Origin: Lewinellaceae bacterium
Lineage (GTDB): Bacteria; Bacteroidota; Bacteroidia; Chitinophagales; Saprospiraceae
Length of the DNA: 64,000 nucleotides
Assembly: GCA_020636095.1 (NCBI GenBank)
Contig: JACJYN010000009.1
Span: forward strand, 248,001-312,000
Direction: 5' to 3'
This document shows, in pieces, positions 37,755 through 46,475 of this stretch. The translations under genes were made by a program, and so were the position numbers. Positions within the stretch are counted from its first letter, which is position 1. Each line of letters opens with the position of its first letter. Under the pieces are notes generated by a model, which was not told the origin of the DNA, did not search any database, and was given only the letters and a program-made list of their open reading frames with translations.

Positions 37755-39497
37755 ATGTTTTCCATGAACAAACGACGAATCCGGTATTTACTGGCAGGCT
37801 TTATTTTTTTGAATCCCTTCTTTTTTAACAGCGCCTGGGCTGATTCCGATACTTTTCTCTGGATTGGAGGATTTAGCAACCGGTGGGAAGATGCCCAAAA
37901 CTGGATGAATCTCGATTCTATGACGGTCGGGTTACTTCCGCTGCCCGTAGACGACGTGATGATCGACGGCAACGTGACGGTTACCGTTAATGCTGACCTT
38001 GTCATTGAATCCGTTCAGCTCAGCGGCGGGGCCACGCTGATCATCTCTGCGGGCGTTGTTTTATCCACTACAGAGGGCGGCCTCGATGGCAGCAACAGTT
38101 TTCGGCTGGATGTATCAAGCCCCAATGAAGATTACCCGGATGATATCGACGGGTCGAACAGCGGGGCGAGCGCCCTGATCATAAACGGCGCGCTAAATCT
38201 CAATAACAGCGCCGCGCGGGGAAGTGGTTTGTACATTTCGGCGGGTACTTCTGTAACCATTGGAAATTCTGGTTCTCTGTACATTACCAATGACGGAGAT
38301 AGCGATGAAGCCATAAAAGTAAAAGGAGGATACCTGACCAATAACGGAACCATTACGATCGTCAACCCGGGCCCTGCCGGAGTGAATACATCCAGTGGGA
38401 GCAATCAGTACCGGATCGTCAACAATGGTATGTTTACTATTTCCGGAGGGGTGATTGGGCTGAACCTGGGCTCGACCTGGATGGAGAACAACGGCACGGT
38501 GCTCATCAACGGCGCCTCCGACAGGGCCCTTGCCGGAGATGGGAGCTTCAGAAACAACGGCACGTTTGGTGTAAACGGCACAGTGGAAGCGGATGCGGAC
38601 CTTATTCTCCAACCTGGCTCCATCCTTGCTCCCGGCGCTTCCCCCGGCCTCCTTATTCTCGATAATGGCGGGGAGAATATCAGCCTGAACGGAGTCACCC
38701 TGCAAATGGAGATCAACGGCTCTGGCGCCGGTTCAGGGTACGACCAAATCCAGATCACCGGCACCGGCAACCTCAACCTCAACGGTTCGATCCTGAACCT
38801 GGTAGGTACGTATACACCGATGGCGGGCGATCAGTTCTTCCTGGCTGTTTCCAACGGTGATGGCAATATAACCGGTAGTTTCGGCGGCGGCCCGTTTCAA
38901 CTCAATGGCGTTCCGCTGGCCGATATTTCCAGCGGCGGTTTGGAATTCGGCGGTGTCCTCCCCGTAACCCTCACCTCCTTTAACGCCCGTCCCTTCGGCA
39001 AAGCCGTACAGCTCGACTGGGCGACCGCCACCGAGATCAACAACGACTACTTTTCCATCGAGCACTCCACCGACGGGCGTACTTTTTCGGAGATCGGCAA
39101 GCTAAGCGGCGCCGGCACTACGCAGGAGGAACAGCGTTATTCTTTTATACACCATTCTCCGGGAAATGGCCTGAACTACTACCGCCTGAATCAGCACGAT
39201 TTCGACGGGGCCAACGAATACAGCCCGATACAAACCGCGGTTATCGAGGGTAAGAATACCTGGACAGCCTGGCCAACCCTGGCACAGGATGTAGTCAACC
39301 TGGAATGGGTGGAACCGCCAACGGCGAACACGACGATTGAAGCATTCAACTCCGCCGGAAAAAAGGTTTACAGCAGGCCGGCGCCCCGGGGGGCGGCCCG
39401 TATTCAGGTTCCGGTGCAGCAGTGGGCGCCGGGCATGTACTGGGTGGTGGTACAGGACAGGCAAGAGGTGAGTGCGCAGCGCTTTGTAAAGCAGTAG
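37755..39497 (+). CDS. T9SS-exported beta-helix/autotransporter-like protein (tandem copy 2)
   Basis: This 580-residue paralogue of the preceding gene has the same layout. There is a signal peptide (NKRRIRYLLAGFIFLNPFFF) and then the WIGG..W.D..NW block with the identical LDSMTVGLLPLPVDDVMIDG. Gly/Asn-rich beta-helix-like repeats (NNGTFGVNGTV) follow, and then a near-identical C-terminal half from LPVTLTSF to the sorting domain (GMYWVVVQD). The divergence is concentrated in the repeat region (~90-380). Conserved anchor and sorting domains around a variable passenger suggest duplication followed by diversification of the exposed part. Confidence 0.85.
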   Translation: MFSMNKRRIRYLLAGFIFLNPFFFNSAWADSDTFLWIGGFSNRWEDAQNWMNLDSMTVGLLPLPVDDVMIDGNVTVTVNADLVIESVQLSGGATLIISAGVVLSTTEGGLDGSNSFRLDVSSPNEDYPDDIDGSNSGASALIINGALNLNNSAARGSGLYISAGTSVTIGNSGSLYITNDGDSDEAIKVKGGYLTNNGTITIVNPGPAGVNTSSGSNQYRIVNNGMFTISGGVIGLNLGSTWMENNGTVLINGASDRALAGDGSFRNNGTFGVNGTVEADADLILQPGSILAPGASPGLLILDNGGENISLNGVTLQMEINGSGAGSGYDQIQITGTGNLNLNGSILNLVGTYTPMAGDQFFLAVSNGDGNITGSFGGGPFQLNGVPLADISSGGLEFGGVLPVTLTSFNARPFGKAVQLDWATATEINNDYFSIEHSTDGRTFSEIGKLSGAGTTQEEQRYSFIHHSPGNGLNYYRLNQHDFDGANEYSPIQTAVIEGKNTWTAWPTLAQDVVNLEWVEPPTANTTIEAFNSAGKKVYSRPAPRGAARIQVPVQQWAPGMYWVVVQDRQEVSAQRFVKQ

Positions 39498-39529
39498 CCT
39501 GCCGTTTGGATTTGTGATGTTTGAAGGTA

Positions 39530-39671
39530 ACTATTCAGCTATTCGCCGTTCGCAAGAACCTGCCCAAAACCTGGGCTTAGAGCAAAGAACGGGTTCATTA
39601 AGCCTGGATTCCTGCTTTTAAGGGCATGGCAGAGCGAATAGCGAACTGCTAAAAGCGAACTCCTGAATAGT
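39530..39671. repeat. Palindromic element, ACTATTCAGC family 3, copy 2 (inverted)
   Basis: The reverse complement matches 35,183-35,320 nearly base for base. The ends are ACTATTCAGC and CTGAATAGT. Together the two copies bracket the tandem exported-protein genes at 4.35-kb spacing. Confidence 0.8.
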
Positions 39672-39707
39672 CTCACCCCCAATTATTGAATCGTTGAGCC
39701 AATAAGC

Positions 39708-41264
39708 CTATTTCGACAGCACGTTAAACGACAACCCCACAAAGAACCCCAACTCATATACCGACCGCAACGGCAGCGCCCCCGCTTCCGATATGAGGCT
39801 GTCTCCCACCTGATAGCCCTGCCCCAGGCGGTCTACCTTGCCGCCCATGAGGCCGGCGCTGAGGGCGATGCGCTCACCCTGGCCCAGGATGAAGCTGGGG
39901 CCGAGCAGGAAATTAATCGCCTGGGCGCCACTATCGTTGCCAATCGAAAGGCCTATGCCGAATGCTCCGCCAACCGAGAGGGCGCCGGCGCTCTGACGGT
40001 AAAAGTGGATAAAGGAAGTAATGATGGGCGAGTAGCTGTCTCTGTCTTCGGAAACGATCAGGCTATCGCGCAGGAAGTAACCCTGTGGGCGGTCGAAAAA
40101 GCTGCCGAAACTGACGCCAATGCTGGCATTGATCTTAAAACCACCGTAAACTGGCACTTCCAGGGTGGAAAGCTGCCGGGCGGACAGGCCGGGAATGCGC
40201 ACACTATCAATGGGGTCCAGCCGCAGTTTGAGCCGCAGCCGGTCGCCGTCGGCCAGAGTGCGGAAAGTGTGGGAAAAGGTGTTGGCTTTCAGCTCTTCCA
40301 GGATATACCGCAACTGTATGAGGCGCTCCAGGCTGTAGTTTTCCATGGAGGGCAGAACCTCGGCCACCGAAGTGGCGGTTTCCCTGTATTGTTCGATCCG
40401 GGAGGAGCCGGCTCCCTGAAAAGAAGCGATGGAGTTCTGCATTTCTTTAAACCGGGCGGAAGAAATGGGGATGCCGCTAAGCGAGTCCCGAATCCAGGCA
40501 ACAGCGCTGTAATACCCGGCCAGTTCTTCGGTAAACTTCATATAATCCCCGAGTTTCAGGCTCAACTCTTCCCTTGTCCCGGTTTTGTCTATCAATTGCC
40601 CCAGCCCTTGCAGGTCGGACACATCGCCCAGGATGGTCTCCAGGTACTCCATAGAAAGGCGCTTGATCTGCGTGGGAGGGATGGCCGGGTTGTACCGCAA
40701 TTTTTCGATCTCTCCGGCGGCGATGGCTTTGATCTGTTGCGCCTGCGCCAGGCGCTGCATGTCGCGGCCTATTTCGCCAATATCCTTCTCCGTATCATTG
40801 ATCAGCCGGACCGTTTTCTGGAACTGGCTAATCAGGGCGTTGGCCGACTTGGTTACATCCGAGGTGACAAAGCCGTCGCCGGCTTCAATGCCGCCGCCAA
40901 AGTCGTCCAAGGGAGCGCTGAATCCGTTGCCCCCCGGCAGGTTGAACATTCCGGAGAGCATGGAAAAAGGAGAGGCGCCGCCCGATGAGCCCATCAGGCC
41001 CGCCATACCGCCGCCCATTACGGGCGCCACCCGGGCCTCTTCGTTTTCTGCTTTGACCGTTACCTTGTACAGGTAATTATTGTAGTTTTTTACCTTGAGG
41101 GTTATGGCTTCTCCCTTTCGGGCCCGCACCTTTTGAGTAGGGACACCATCCCGAAACCAGGAAATCGAATCCGTTTGGACATCGTACTGTATCTGCAGGC
41201 CCTGGGCTACCAAAAAGGCAGGGGCCAGGAGGATCAGGAAAACAAGTTTCAGGTAGTTATTCAT
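39708..41264 (-). CDS. Exported coiled-coil protein with barrel-like C-terminus (paralogue 1)
   Basis: The 518-residue product has a signal peptide (MNNYLKLVFLILLAPAFLVA). An N-terminal beta module follows (IQYDVQTDSISWFRDG, then ITLKVKNYNNYLYKVTVKAE). The middle is helical (~140-350), with heptad-rich segments and the motif YNPAIPPTQIKRLSMEYLE. The C-terminal third has amphipathic strands (GGFKINASIGVSFGSFF, GGAFGIGLSIG, FLLGPSFILGQGERIALSAG) and ends GFFVGLSFNVLSK, as in outer-membrane beta-barrels. I do not recognise a named family. It sits 90 bp downstream of its paralogue on the same strand. Confidence 0.75.
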   Translation of the reverse strand: MNNYLKLVFLILLAPAFLVAQGLQIQYDVQTDSISWFRDGVPTQKVRARKGEAITLKVKNYNNYLYKVTVKAENEEARVAPVMGGGMAGLMGSSGGASPFSMLSGMFNLPGGNGFSAPLDDFGGGIEAGDGFVTSDVTKSANALISQFQKTVRLINDTEKDIGEIGRDMQRLAQAQQIKAIAAGEIEKLRYNPAIPPTQIKRLSMEYLETILGDVSDLQGLGQLIDKTGTREELSLKLGDYMKFTEELAGYYSAVAWIRDSLSGIPISSARFKEMQNSIASFQGAGSSRIEQYRETATSVAEVLPSMENYSLERLIQLRYILEELKANTFSHTFRTLADGDRLRLKLRLDPIDSVRIPGLSARQLSTLEVPVYGGFKINASIGVSFGSFFDRPQGYFLRDSLIVSEDRDSYSPIITSFIHFYRQSAGALSVGGAFGIGLSIGNDSGAQAINFLLGPSFILGQGERIALSAGLMGGKVDRLGQGYQVGDSLISEAGALPLRSVYELGFFVGLSFNVLSK

Positions 41265-41354
41265 AAAAGGGGCGGTTGATTGTTTTTTCTTTTTTCAGCG
41301 TACAAGGGGTAGGTTGTGAAACAACAAGCAAGGGACAACAAATAACCGTCAATC

Positions 41355-42911
41355 TCAGTTCGAGATCAGGTTAAACGACAGCCCTGCGAAGTACCCCATC
41401 TGGTAAACCGAGCGAGTAGGCACGTTGTCCACCTCCGAGATCAGGCGGTCGCCCACCTGGTAGCCCTGGCCCAGCCGCGTTACTTTACCGCCCATGATGC
41501 CTCCACTCAGTACGATGCGCTCTCCCCGCCCCAGGATGAGGCTGGGGCCCAGCAGGAAGTTGGCGGACTGAAGGCCTTCGTCGCCACCGATGGACAGGCC
41601 CAGGCCAAAAGTGCCGCCCAGCGATATGTTGCCGCTTCCCTGGTTGTAAAAATGAATAAACGAGGTGAGGACCGGGAAAAAGCTGTCTTTTTCTTCCGAT
41701 TTGATCACCGAATCCCTCAGGAAGTAGCCTTCGGGGGTATTGAAATAACTGCCAAAGCTGACACCAATGCTCGCATTGATCTTGAAGCCGCCATACACCG
41801 GGATTTCCACGGTGGAAAGCTCTTTGTTGCTCAGGCCCAGCTTAGAGGTTGTATCGACGGGCGCCAGGCTAAGGTTGAACCGCATCTCGTCTCCCTGGGC
41901 ATTGGTGCGGTAGGTGTACGAAAAGTCATTGGCTTTGAGCTCTTCCAGCTCATACCGCAGTTTAGACAGTTGGTCGATGTCCAGGTTTTTTACATTGGGC
42001 AGCTCTTCGGCGATCAGCTTCGCCGTTTCATTGTATTGGTTTACCCTTTGGCTGCCTTCTGTATAATAGGTGTTGACCTCGGACTGCAATTTTTTCAAAC
42101 CTTCTATACTACTGCCAAATTCCCCCAACCCCTGCCGGGCCGCCCCCACAGTTTGGAGGTAAAGGCTCAGGTCCTTTGCTTTTTTGTTGTACCGTTTGAG
42201 GTTGTCTTCCATCTCTTTTCGGGCTTCCGACCGTTGGATGATATCGCTCAGGCTGAGTTCTCCGCGGGCTTTCTCTCCGAAGATCAACTCCATATATTCC
42301 ATCGACATGCGTTTGACCTCCCTCGGTGGCAGCAGCGGGTTGTACTTGATCGTTCGAACCTCCTGATAGGCGAAATTTTGAATGCGCTGGGCTTCCAGGA
42401 TGCGCTGCATGTCTTCCTGTGTCTCCAACAATTCTTTTTCGGCCGCCTCGATCCGTTCTACCGAGAGCGTAAAATCGGACAGCAGCGTGTTGAAACGCTC
42501 CACCTCCTGGTTGGTGGTAAAGCCCAGCCCGCCCAGCCCCTCAAATTCCTTGAACGGAAACAACAGCGGGTTGCTGTCCCCAAAGGATTTAATCAAAGCG
42601 TCGAAAGGCAGCATGCCGCCGCTCTGCCCCAACATGGGCAATATATTGTTAAGGCCGCCCGAAAAAACCGAAGCAGACTTTGGGGCGGAGTCTTCCAGCT
42701 TCACAGTGGCCTTATAGAGGTAATTGTTGTAGTTGAGGATACGGAGTTCAACCGGCTGCCCCCTTCTCACCTTGGGCTTGGCGGTCAGTTTGCCATCTTT
42801 GAAGTAGCGGATGGAGTCGGATTGGGCATCGTAGAGAATCTTAAGCCCCTGCCCTGGTAATATTGAAGAGCCCGTTAGCAGAAAAATGGCTGATAATAAT
42901 AAGTTTTTCAT
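41355..42911 (-). CDS. Exported coiled-coil protein with barrel-like C-terminus (paralogue 2)
   Basis: This protein has the same 518-residue length and architecture as the neighbouring paralogue. It has a signal peptide, the LRILNYNNYLYKATVKLED strand pair and a helical middle (YNPLLPPREVKRMSMEYMEL). The C-terminal strands are conserved (GGFKINASIGVSFGSYF, LGPSLILGRGERIVLSGG, MGGKVTRLGQGYQVGD), and it ends AGLSFNLISN. The C-terminal ~170 residues are much more similar between the two than the coiled-coil part. An envelope role is likely. The pair is divergent from the first HExxH peptidase gene across 185 bp. Confidence 0.75.
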   Translation of the reverse strand: MKNLLLSAIFLLTGSSILPGQGLKILYDAQSDSIRYFKDGKLTAKPKVRRGQPVELRILNYNNYLYKATVKLEDSAPKSASVFSGGLNNILPMLGQSGGMLPFDALIKSFGDSNPLLFPFKEFEGLGGLGFTTNQEVERFNTLLSDFTLSVERIEAAEKELLETQEDMQRILEAQRIQNFAYQEVRTIKYNPLLPPREVKRMSMEYMELIFGEKARGELSLSDIIQRSEARKEMEDNLKRYNKKAKDLSLYLQTVGAARQGLGEFGSSIEGLKKLQSEVNTYYTEGSQRVNQYNETAKLIAEELPNVKNLDIDQLSKLRYELEELKANDFSYTYRTNAQGDEMRFNLSLAPVDTTSKLGLSNKELSTVEIPVYGGFKINASIGVSFGSYFNTPEGYFLRDSVIKSEEKDSFFPVLTSFIHFYNQGSGNISLGGTFGLGLSIGGDEGLQSANFLLGPSLILGRGERIVLSGGIMGGKVTRLGQGYQVGDRLISEVDNVPTRSVYQMGYFAGLSFNLISN

Positions 42912-43027
42912 CGAATTGTGTTTAAATTGGGTCTTAGGCCAGGGATGAAAACAGCTTCTAATGACGGTTAAATTTAAAATTTATTAGCATTAACTGTTTT
43001 ATCAGGCCTAACTTTTTTTCCATGAGC

Positions 43028-43035
43028 TATATTTG
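43028..43035 (+). promoter_or_regulatory. Candidate -7 element TATATTTG
   Basis: An exact TAnnTTTG match lies 61 bp before the chosen ATG of the HExxH peptidase. The same octamer lies 80 bp before its paralogue at 48,918. No convincing TTTG -33 box is seen at either site. Confidence 0.35.
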
Positions 43036-43096
43036 ATAAGGTGAAAAAAGGTAACCCTTTGTGCTCAGAACAAATAAAGGACACAAAAACAGACTT

Positions 43097-44737
43097 ATGC
43101 GCACGCTTGTGATCATGTTCTTGCTTTTTCCTTTCATCGCGAATGCCTGCAACCAGGAAGACGGTATTTTTGCCTATGTTCAGAATCCTCTGGGCAAGCA
43201 GCCCGGCCTGTCTGTACCTGCTTACAAACGTTCCGTTACGACATCGGTCTACCAGAAATTGCTGGAGGCGCGGGGCGACTTCCGCATGCCCGCCCCCGAG
43301 TTGGTGATGAACGACGGCCAGTTGTATGTAGCCTGGATGAATTCAAAAAAAGAGCAAATCGGGCTGGAAGAAAAGGCCTATGACCTTTGCACCAGCTTTG
43401 GGCCGGATTCGCTGAATGCCCTGGCCGCCCTGCTGGCCCATGAACTCACGCATTATTATGAAAAACACGACTGGACGCGGCACTTCTCCCGCGCCAACGC
43501 CAATACCCAGGCCGGCGAGCAGTTAGGCAAGCTGGAGGAAGGGCTCAAACTGGAAGTCCAATCAGACTATCTGGGCGGTTTTCTCGCCCTTTCCGCCGGT
43601 TTTGATACCTATGGCATCATTCCCAAACTGCTGCCCAGGGTTTATGAAGGCTACGTCCTGCCGGAGGAGATTCCCGGTTATCCCTCCCTTACCGACCGCA
43701 TCACCTATGCGGGCAATGCCATGAAACGCCTTCGGGAGTTACAGGTAGCCTTCGATCTGGCCAACTGCCTGACAATAGTAGAGGCGTATGAGCCGGCCTT
43801 CGGTTATTACAGATACATCCTTCGCGATTTCCAGAGCCGGGAATTGTACAACAACCTGGGCGTTTTGCATGTGCTGGCCGCTTTGTCTTACTTCAGTAAG
43901 GAGGAGATGCCTTATGTATTACCCCTCGAACTGGACCTGCAGTCCCGGCTGGGCGCCGATAAGCGTGGGTTTGAGGAGGACGCTGAAAAACGGGCCGCCC
44001 TTCTGGAAGCCGCCCAGGATGCTTTCGGCCGCGCCGAGTTGCTGGATAAGGAATATCCGGCAGCCTGGATCAACAAGGCTTGTGTATTTCTGCTGCAGGG
44101 GGCGCCGGAAGATGCCCGGTACTGGGCAGTTAAAGCCAGGAAGCAAAGTGAAAAGTTGGGCCTGGTTGCCGAAACGCTTGACGCTCAGGTGCTGGAGGGC
44201 ATCATTGATGCTTCCGGAGGCCAGCAGGAAGCAGCAGAAAAGGTATTGCAGCCACTGGCGGAAGCAGGCCATGTTCTCGCCAGCCTAAACTTGTCTGTAC
44301 TGAGAGGGGAAACGGCAACCGCTATGGCGGTGCTCAACTTTGCCAAAGGCGTAGAGCGCATCGACGGCTTACTGCTGGAGGATTATCTGGAAGACCCGAA
44401 ACTGGAACTTCAGGTGGATATGGGAGGCAATGTATTTTTCGGGGTCCAGCGTTTTGATCATTCGACGATGCTGGTTCATTATGCCGACAATGGGCAGGAG
44501 TATGGCGCCTTCCACCTCACCGGCGATGGCTACGATGGCGCCACCCGCCTGAATGTTCACCTGGGAGACACGCTGGAGAAAATCCGACAGCTTTACACTA
44601 CCCGCTCCCGAACCATTGGCAGCCGGCAGGGCGCCTACCTCGTTTATCCAAAAGAGCACATTATTTTCCGTTTCGATGAGCACGGTAAAACCGATCAGTG
44701 GATCGTCTACCGGCTTCAACTGAAAAAAGAAGAATGA
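43097..44737 (+). CDS. Exported HExxH metallopeptidase with TPR-like region and SmpA/BamE-like tail (paralogue 1)
   Basis: I start this at 43,097 (MRTLVIMFLLFPFIANA), which gives a signal peptide. The product is 546 residues. The zinc motif HELTHYYEKH lies at ~114-123, and a downstream EVQSDYLGGF (~153-162) supplies the likely third ligand. This gives a gluzincin pattern as in M48 peptidases. Helical repeats follow (~225-400, INKACVFLLQGAPEDARYWA). The last ~60 residues (HLGDTLEKIRQLYTTRS ... IIFRFDEHGKTDQWIVYRL) resemble the SmpA/OmlA/BamE fold. The gene is probably single and divergent from the 518-residue paralogues. The substrate is unknown. Confidence 0.8.
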   Translation: MRTLVIMFLLFPFIANACNQEDGIFAYVQNPLGKQPGLSVPAYKRSVTTSVYQKLLEARGDFRMPAPELVMNDGQLYVAWMNSKKEQIGLEEKAYDLCTSFGPDSLNALAALLAHELTHYYEKHDWTRHFSRANANTQAGEQLGKLEEGLKLEVQSDYLGGFLALSAGFDTYGIIPKLLPRVYEGYVLPEEIPGYPSLTDRITYAGNAMKRLRELQVAFDLANCLTIVEAYEPAFGYYRYILRDFQSRELYNNLGVLHVLAALSYFSKEEMPYVLPLELDLQSRLGADKRGFEEDAEKRAALLEAAQDAFGRAELLDKEYPAAWINKACVFLLQGAPEDARYWAVKARKQSEKLGLVAETLDAQVLEGIIDASGGQQEAAEKVLQPLAEAGHVLASLNLSVLRGETATAMAVLNFAKGVERIDGLLLEDYLEDPKLELQVDMGGNVFFGVQRFDHSTMLVHYADNGQEYGAFHLTGDGYDGATRLNVHLGDTLEKIRQLYTTRSRTIGSRQGAYLVYPKEHIIFRFDEHGKTDQWIVYRLQLKKEE

Positions 44738-44837
44738 CCAGGGCTTTACATGCCATTTAAGAAGAATTTCCTAATTTGTTGTTGTTTCCCAGCCTTCCTA
44801 CCAGGCCGGGTTTCCCTTAACCCAAAAGATATTTACA

Positions 44838-45731
44838 ATGAACAAGCACTTATTATTATTTATCAGTTGCCTGATGTTGGCCTTCAGCCTCCAGGCCCAG
44901 GATGACATTCCTATTCTGTTATCCAAATCTTACAAGAAAATCAAGTATGCGCCGGAGCCTGGCGCCAAATACTCCAAAATACAAGCTGTCAAATCACTCG
45001 ATGCGAAAGGTGTGCTGAAACTCGGCGGTAAGTCGACGGCGCGGCTTTACTGCAACGGCTTGTTCAAAGACATCGAAGGCAGAGGGGAATATGTGATCGC
45101 CGACCTTTTTGGAGATGAACTGAATTACCGGGCTATGGGCTTTGCCAATACCTTCAACGGCATGCTGATGGCGGCGATCAGAGGCCCCAGGGGTACGGAT
45201 ACCACTTCCGCTTCTTCCGGGTGGGGCAATAAAAAATTTGACATCATCAGCGCGACTCCGATCGGAAAGGCAATTAGCAATCAAAGCCTCCGTTTTCAAT
45301 GGCAGAGCAGGGAAAACATACCCGAATATGAATTCACGATCGAAGATGAAAGTGGCAGGGTCATTCATTCTAAAAAGGTGAATCAAAAGGAATATACCGT
45401 GGATTTCAGTGGCCTGGGCCTCAAAGCAGGCAAGTCTTATGCCTGGAAAGTCGTGCAGCCGGGAGGAGAGGGAATGGTTTCCGACAAGTATTTTTTTAAG
45501 GTTGCCGACGAAAAAGAGAAGGCGGATGTGATCACCGCATTACAGGAGGAAGAAGTTTATCAGGAAGCTGGCCCCCAGATGAAAAAGCTGATGGAGGCCG
45601 CTTCGCTCGAAGACTCTGAATTCTACTATGCCGCTGACCAGGCTTATGTGGAAGCTGCCCAAATGTCCGGCAAGGAGGATTTGCCCGAGAAGATGCGCGA
45701 GGCCTTTGTCCGGCGCCGCTCTGTAGATTAA
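44838..45731 (+). CDS. Secreted protein with fibronectin-like domain, function unknown
   Basis: The 297-residue protein has a signal peptide (MNKHLLLFISCLMLAFSLQA). A basic segment with a conserved KSLDAKGVLKLGGKSTARLY pattern follows, then a Gly-rich stretch. A single beta-sandwich lies at ~150-225 (LRFQWQSRENIPEYEFTIED, GLKAGKSYAWKVVQPGG), as in fibronectin-III-like domains. An acidic helical tail ends the protein. It follows the HExxH peptidase by 100 bp on the same strand, so co-transcription is possible. Confidence 0.7.
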   Translation: MNKHLLLFISCLMLAFSLQAQDDIPILLSKSYKKIKYAPEPGAKYSKIQAVKSLDAKGVLKLGGKSTARLYCNGLFKDIEGRGEYVIADLFGDELNYRAMGFANTFNGMLMAAIRGPRGTDTTSASSGWGNKKFDIISATPIGKAISNQSLRFQWQSRENIPEYEFTIEDESGRVIHSKKVNQKEYTVDFSGLGLKAGKSYAWKVVQPGGEGMVSDKYFFKVADEKEKADVITALQEEEVYQEAGPQMKKLMEAASLEDSEFYYAADQAYVEAAQMSGKEDLPEKMREAFVRRRSVD

Positions 45732-45739
45732 TACTACGT

Positions 45740-45901
45740 AACTATTCATAAGGCAATGGATGCCTCTGGTGCGAAATTTTGTAAGCCAACCTTCCCCTTC
45801 CAAGGGGAACCTGCCTGGCCGGCTGCGCCTTGCCAGGCGGGCAGGTGAGAAGGGGTTCCGGCAAAAAAAGCCTACAAAATTTCGCGCCAGGGGGAATAGT
45901 T
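45740..45901. mobile_element. MITE-like element related to the ACTATTCAG family, copy 2
   Basis: The ends AACTATTC / GAATAGTT enclose blocks (CCTTCCCCTTCCAAGGGGAA, GAGAAGGGGTTCC, CTACAAAATTTCG) shared in inverted orientation with 24,879-25,024. The centre carries a GCCAGGCGGGCAGG insertion absent from copy 1, making it 162 bp. Confidence 0.7.
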
Positions 45902-45912
45902 GCAATACTACT

Positions 45913-46463
45913 TTGTTAACCGATCCCGGACTCCGCTGTTCGCAGGGTGTTCTTCCGGACTCCGCCGTTCGCCGTTCGCCGGTTCGCCGGTTCGCCGAAC
46001 TCCGAACTCCGAATACCGAACTCCGGACTCTGCTGTTCGCAGGGTGTTCTTCCGGATTTCGGACTCTGCTGGCCTGCCCGAATACCGAATACCGAACTCC
46101 GAACCTTCCGCCTTCCGCCTTCCGGACTCCGCCGTTCGCCGGTTCGCAGGTTCTCCGAACTCCGAATACCGAACTCCGAACCCCGGACTCTGCTGTTCGC
46201 AGGGTGGCCGGATACCGGAGTTCGCCGTTCGCAGGTTCGCTATTCGCAATTCGCTGTTCGCAGGGTGGCCGAATACCGGAGTTCGACGGTTCGCCGGTTC
46301 ACCGAACACCGAATACCGAACTCCGAACCTTCCGCCTTCCGCCTTACGGACTCCGCCGTTCGCCGGTTCGCAATTCGCTGTTCGCGGGGTGTTCTTCCGG
46401 GTTTCGGACTCTGCTGGCCTGCCCGAATACCGAACTCCGAACTCCGAACCTCCCCCTTCCCCC
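45913..46463. repeat. Long low-complexity island of TTCG/CCGAA iterations
   Basis: About 550 bp consist almost entirely of permutations of a few short words (GTTCGCCGTTCGCAG, CCGAACTCCGAATACCGAAC, CTTCCGCCTTCCG). The block TCCGGACTCTGCTGTTCGCAG recurs in part several times. All six frames give repetitive Arg/Ser/Pro or Phe/Ala/Gly strings, so no gene is supported. It lies between the 297-residue protein gene and the caspase-TPR gene. Confidence 0.85.
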
Positions 46464-46475
46464 TTCCGCCCCATT

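Noticed and set aside
40005..42860. Long plus-strand frames (327 and 402 codons) opposite the 518-residue paralogues
   Set aside because: They are antisense shadows caused by codon bias. The minus-strand frames have signal peptides and paralogue conservation.
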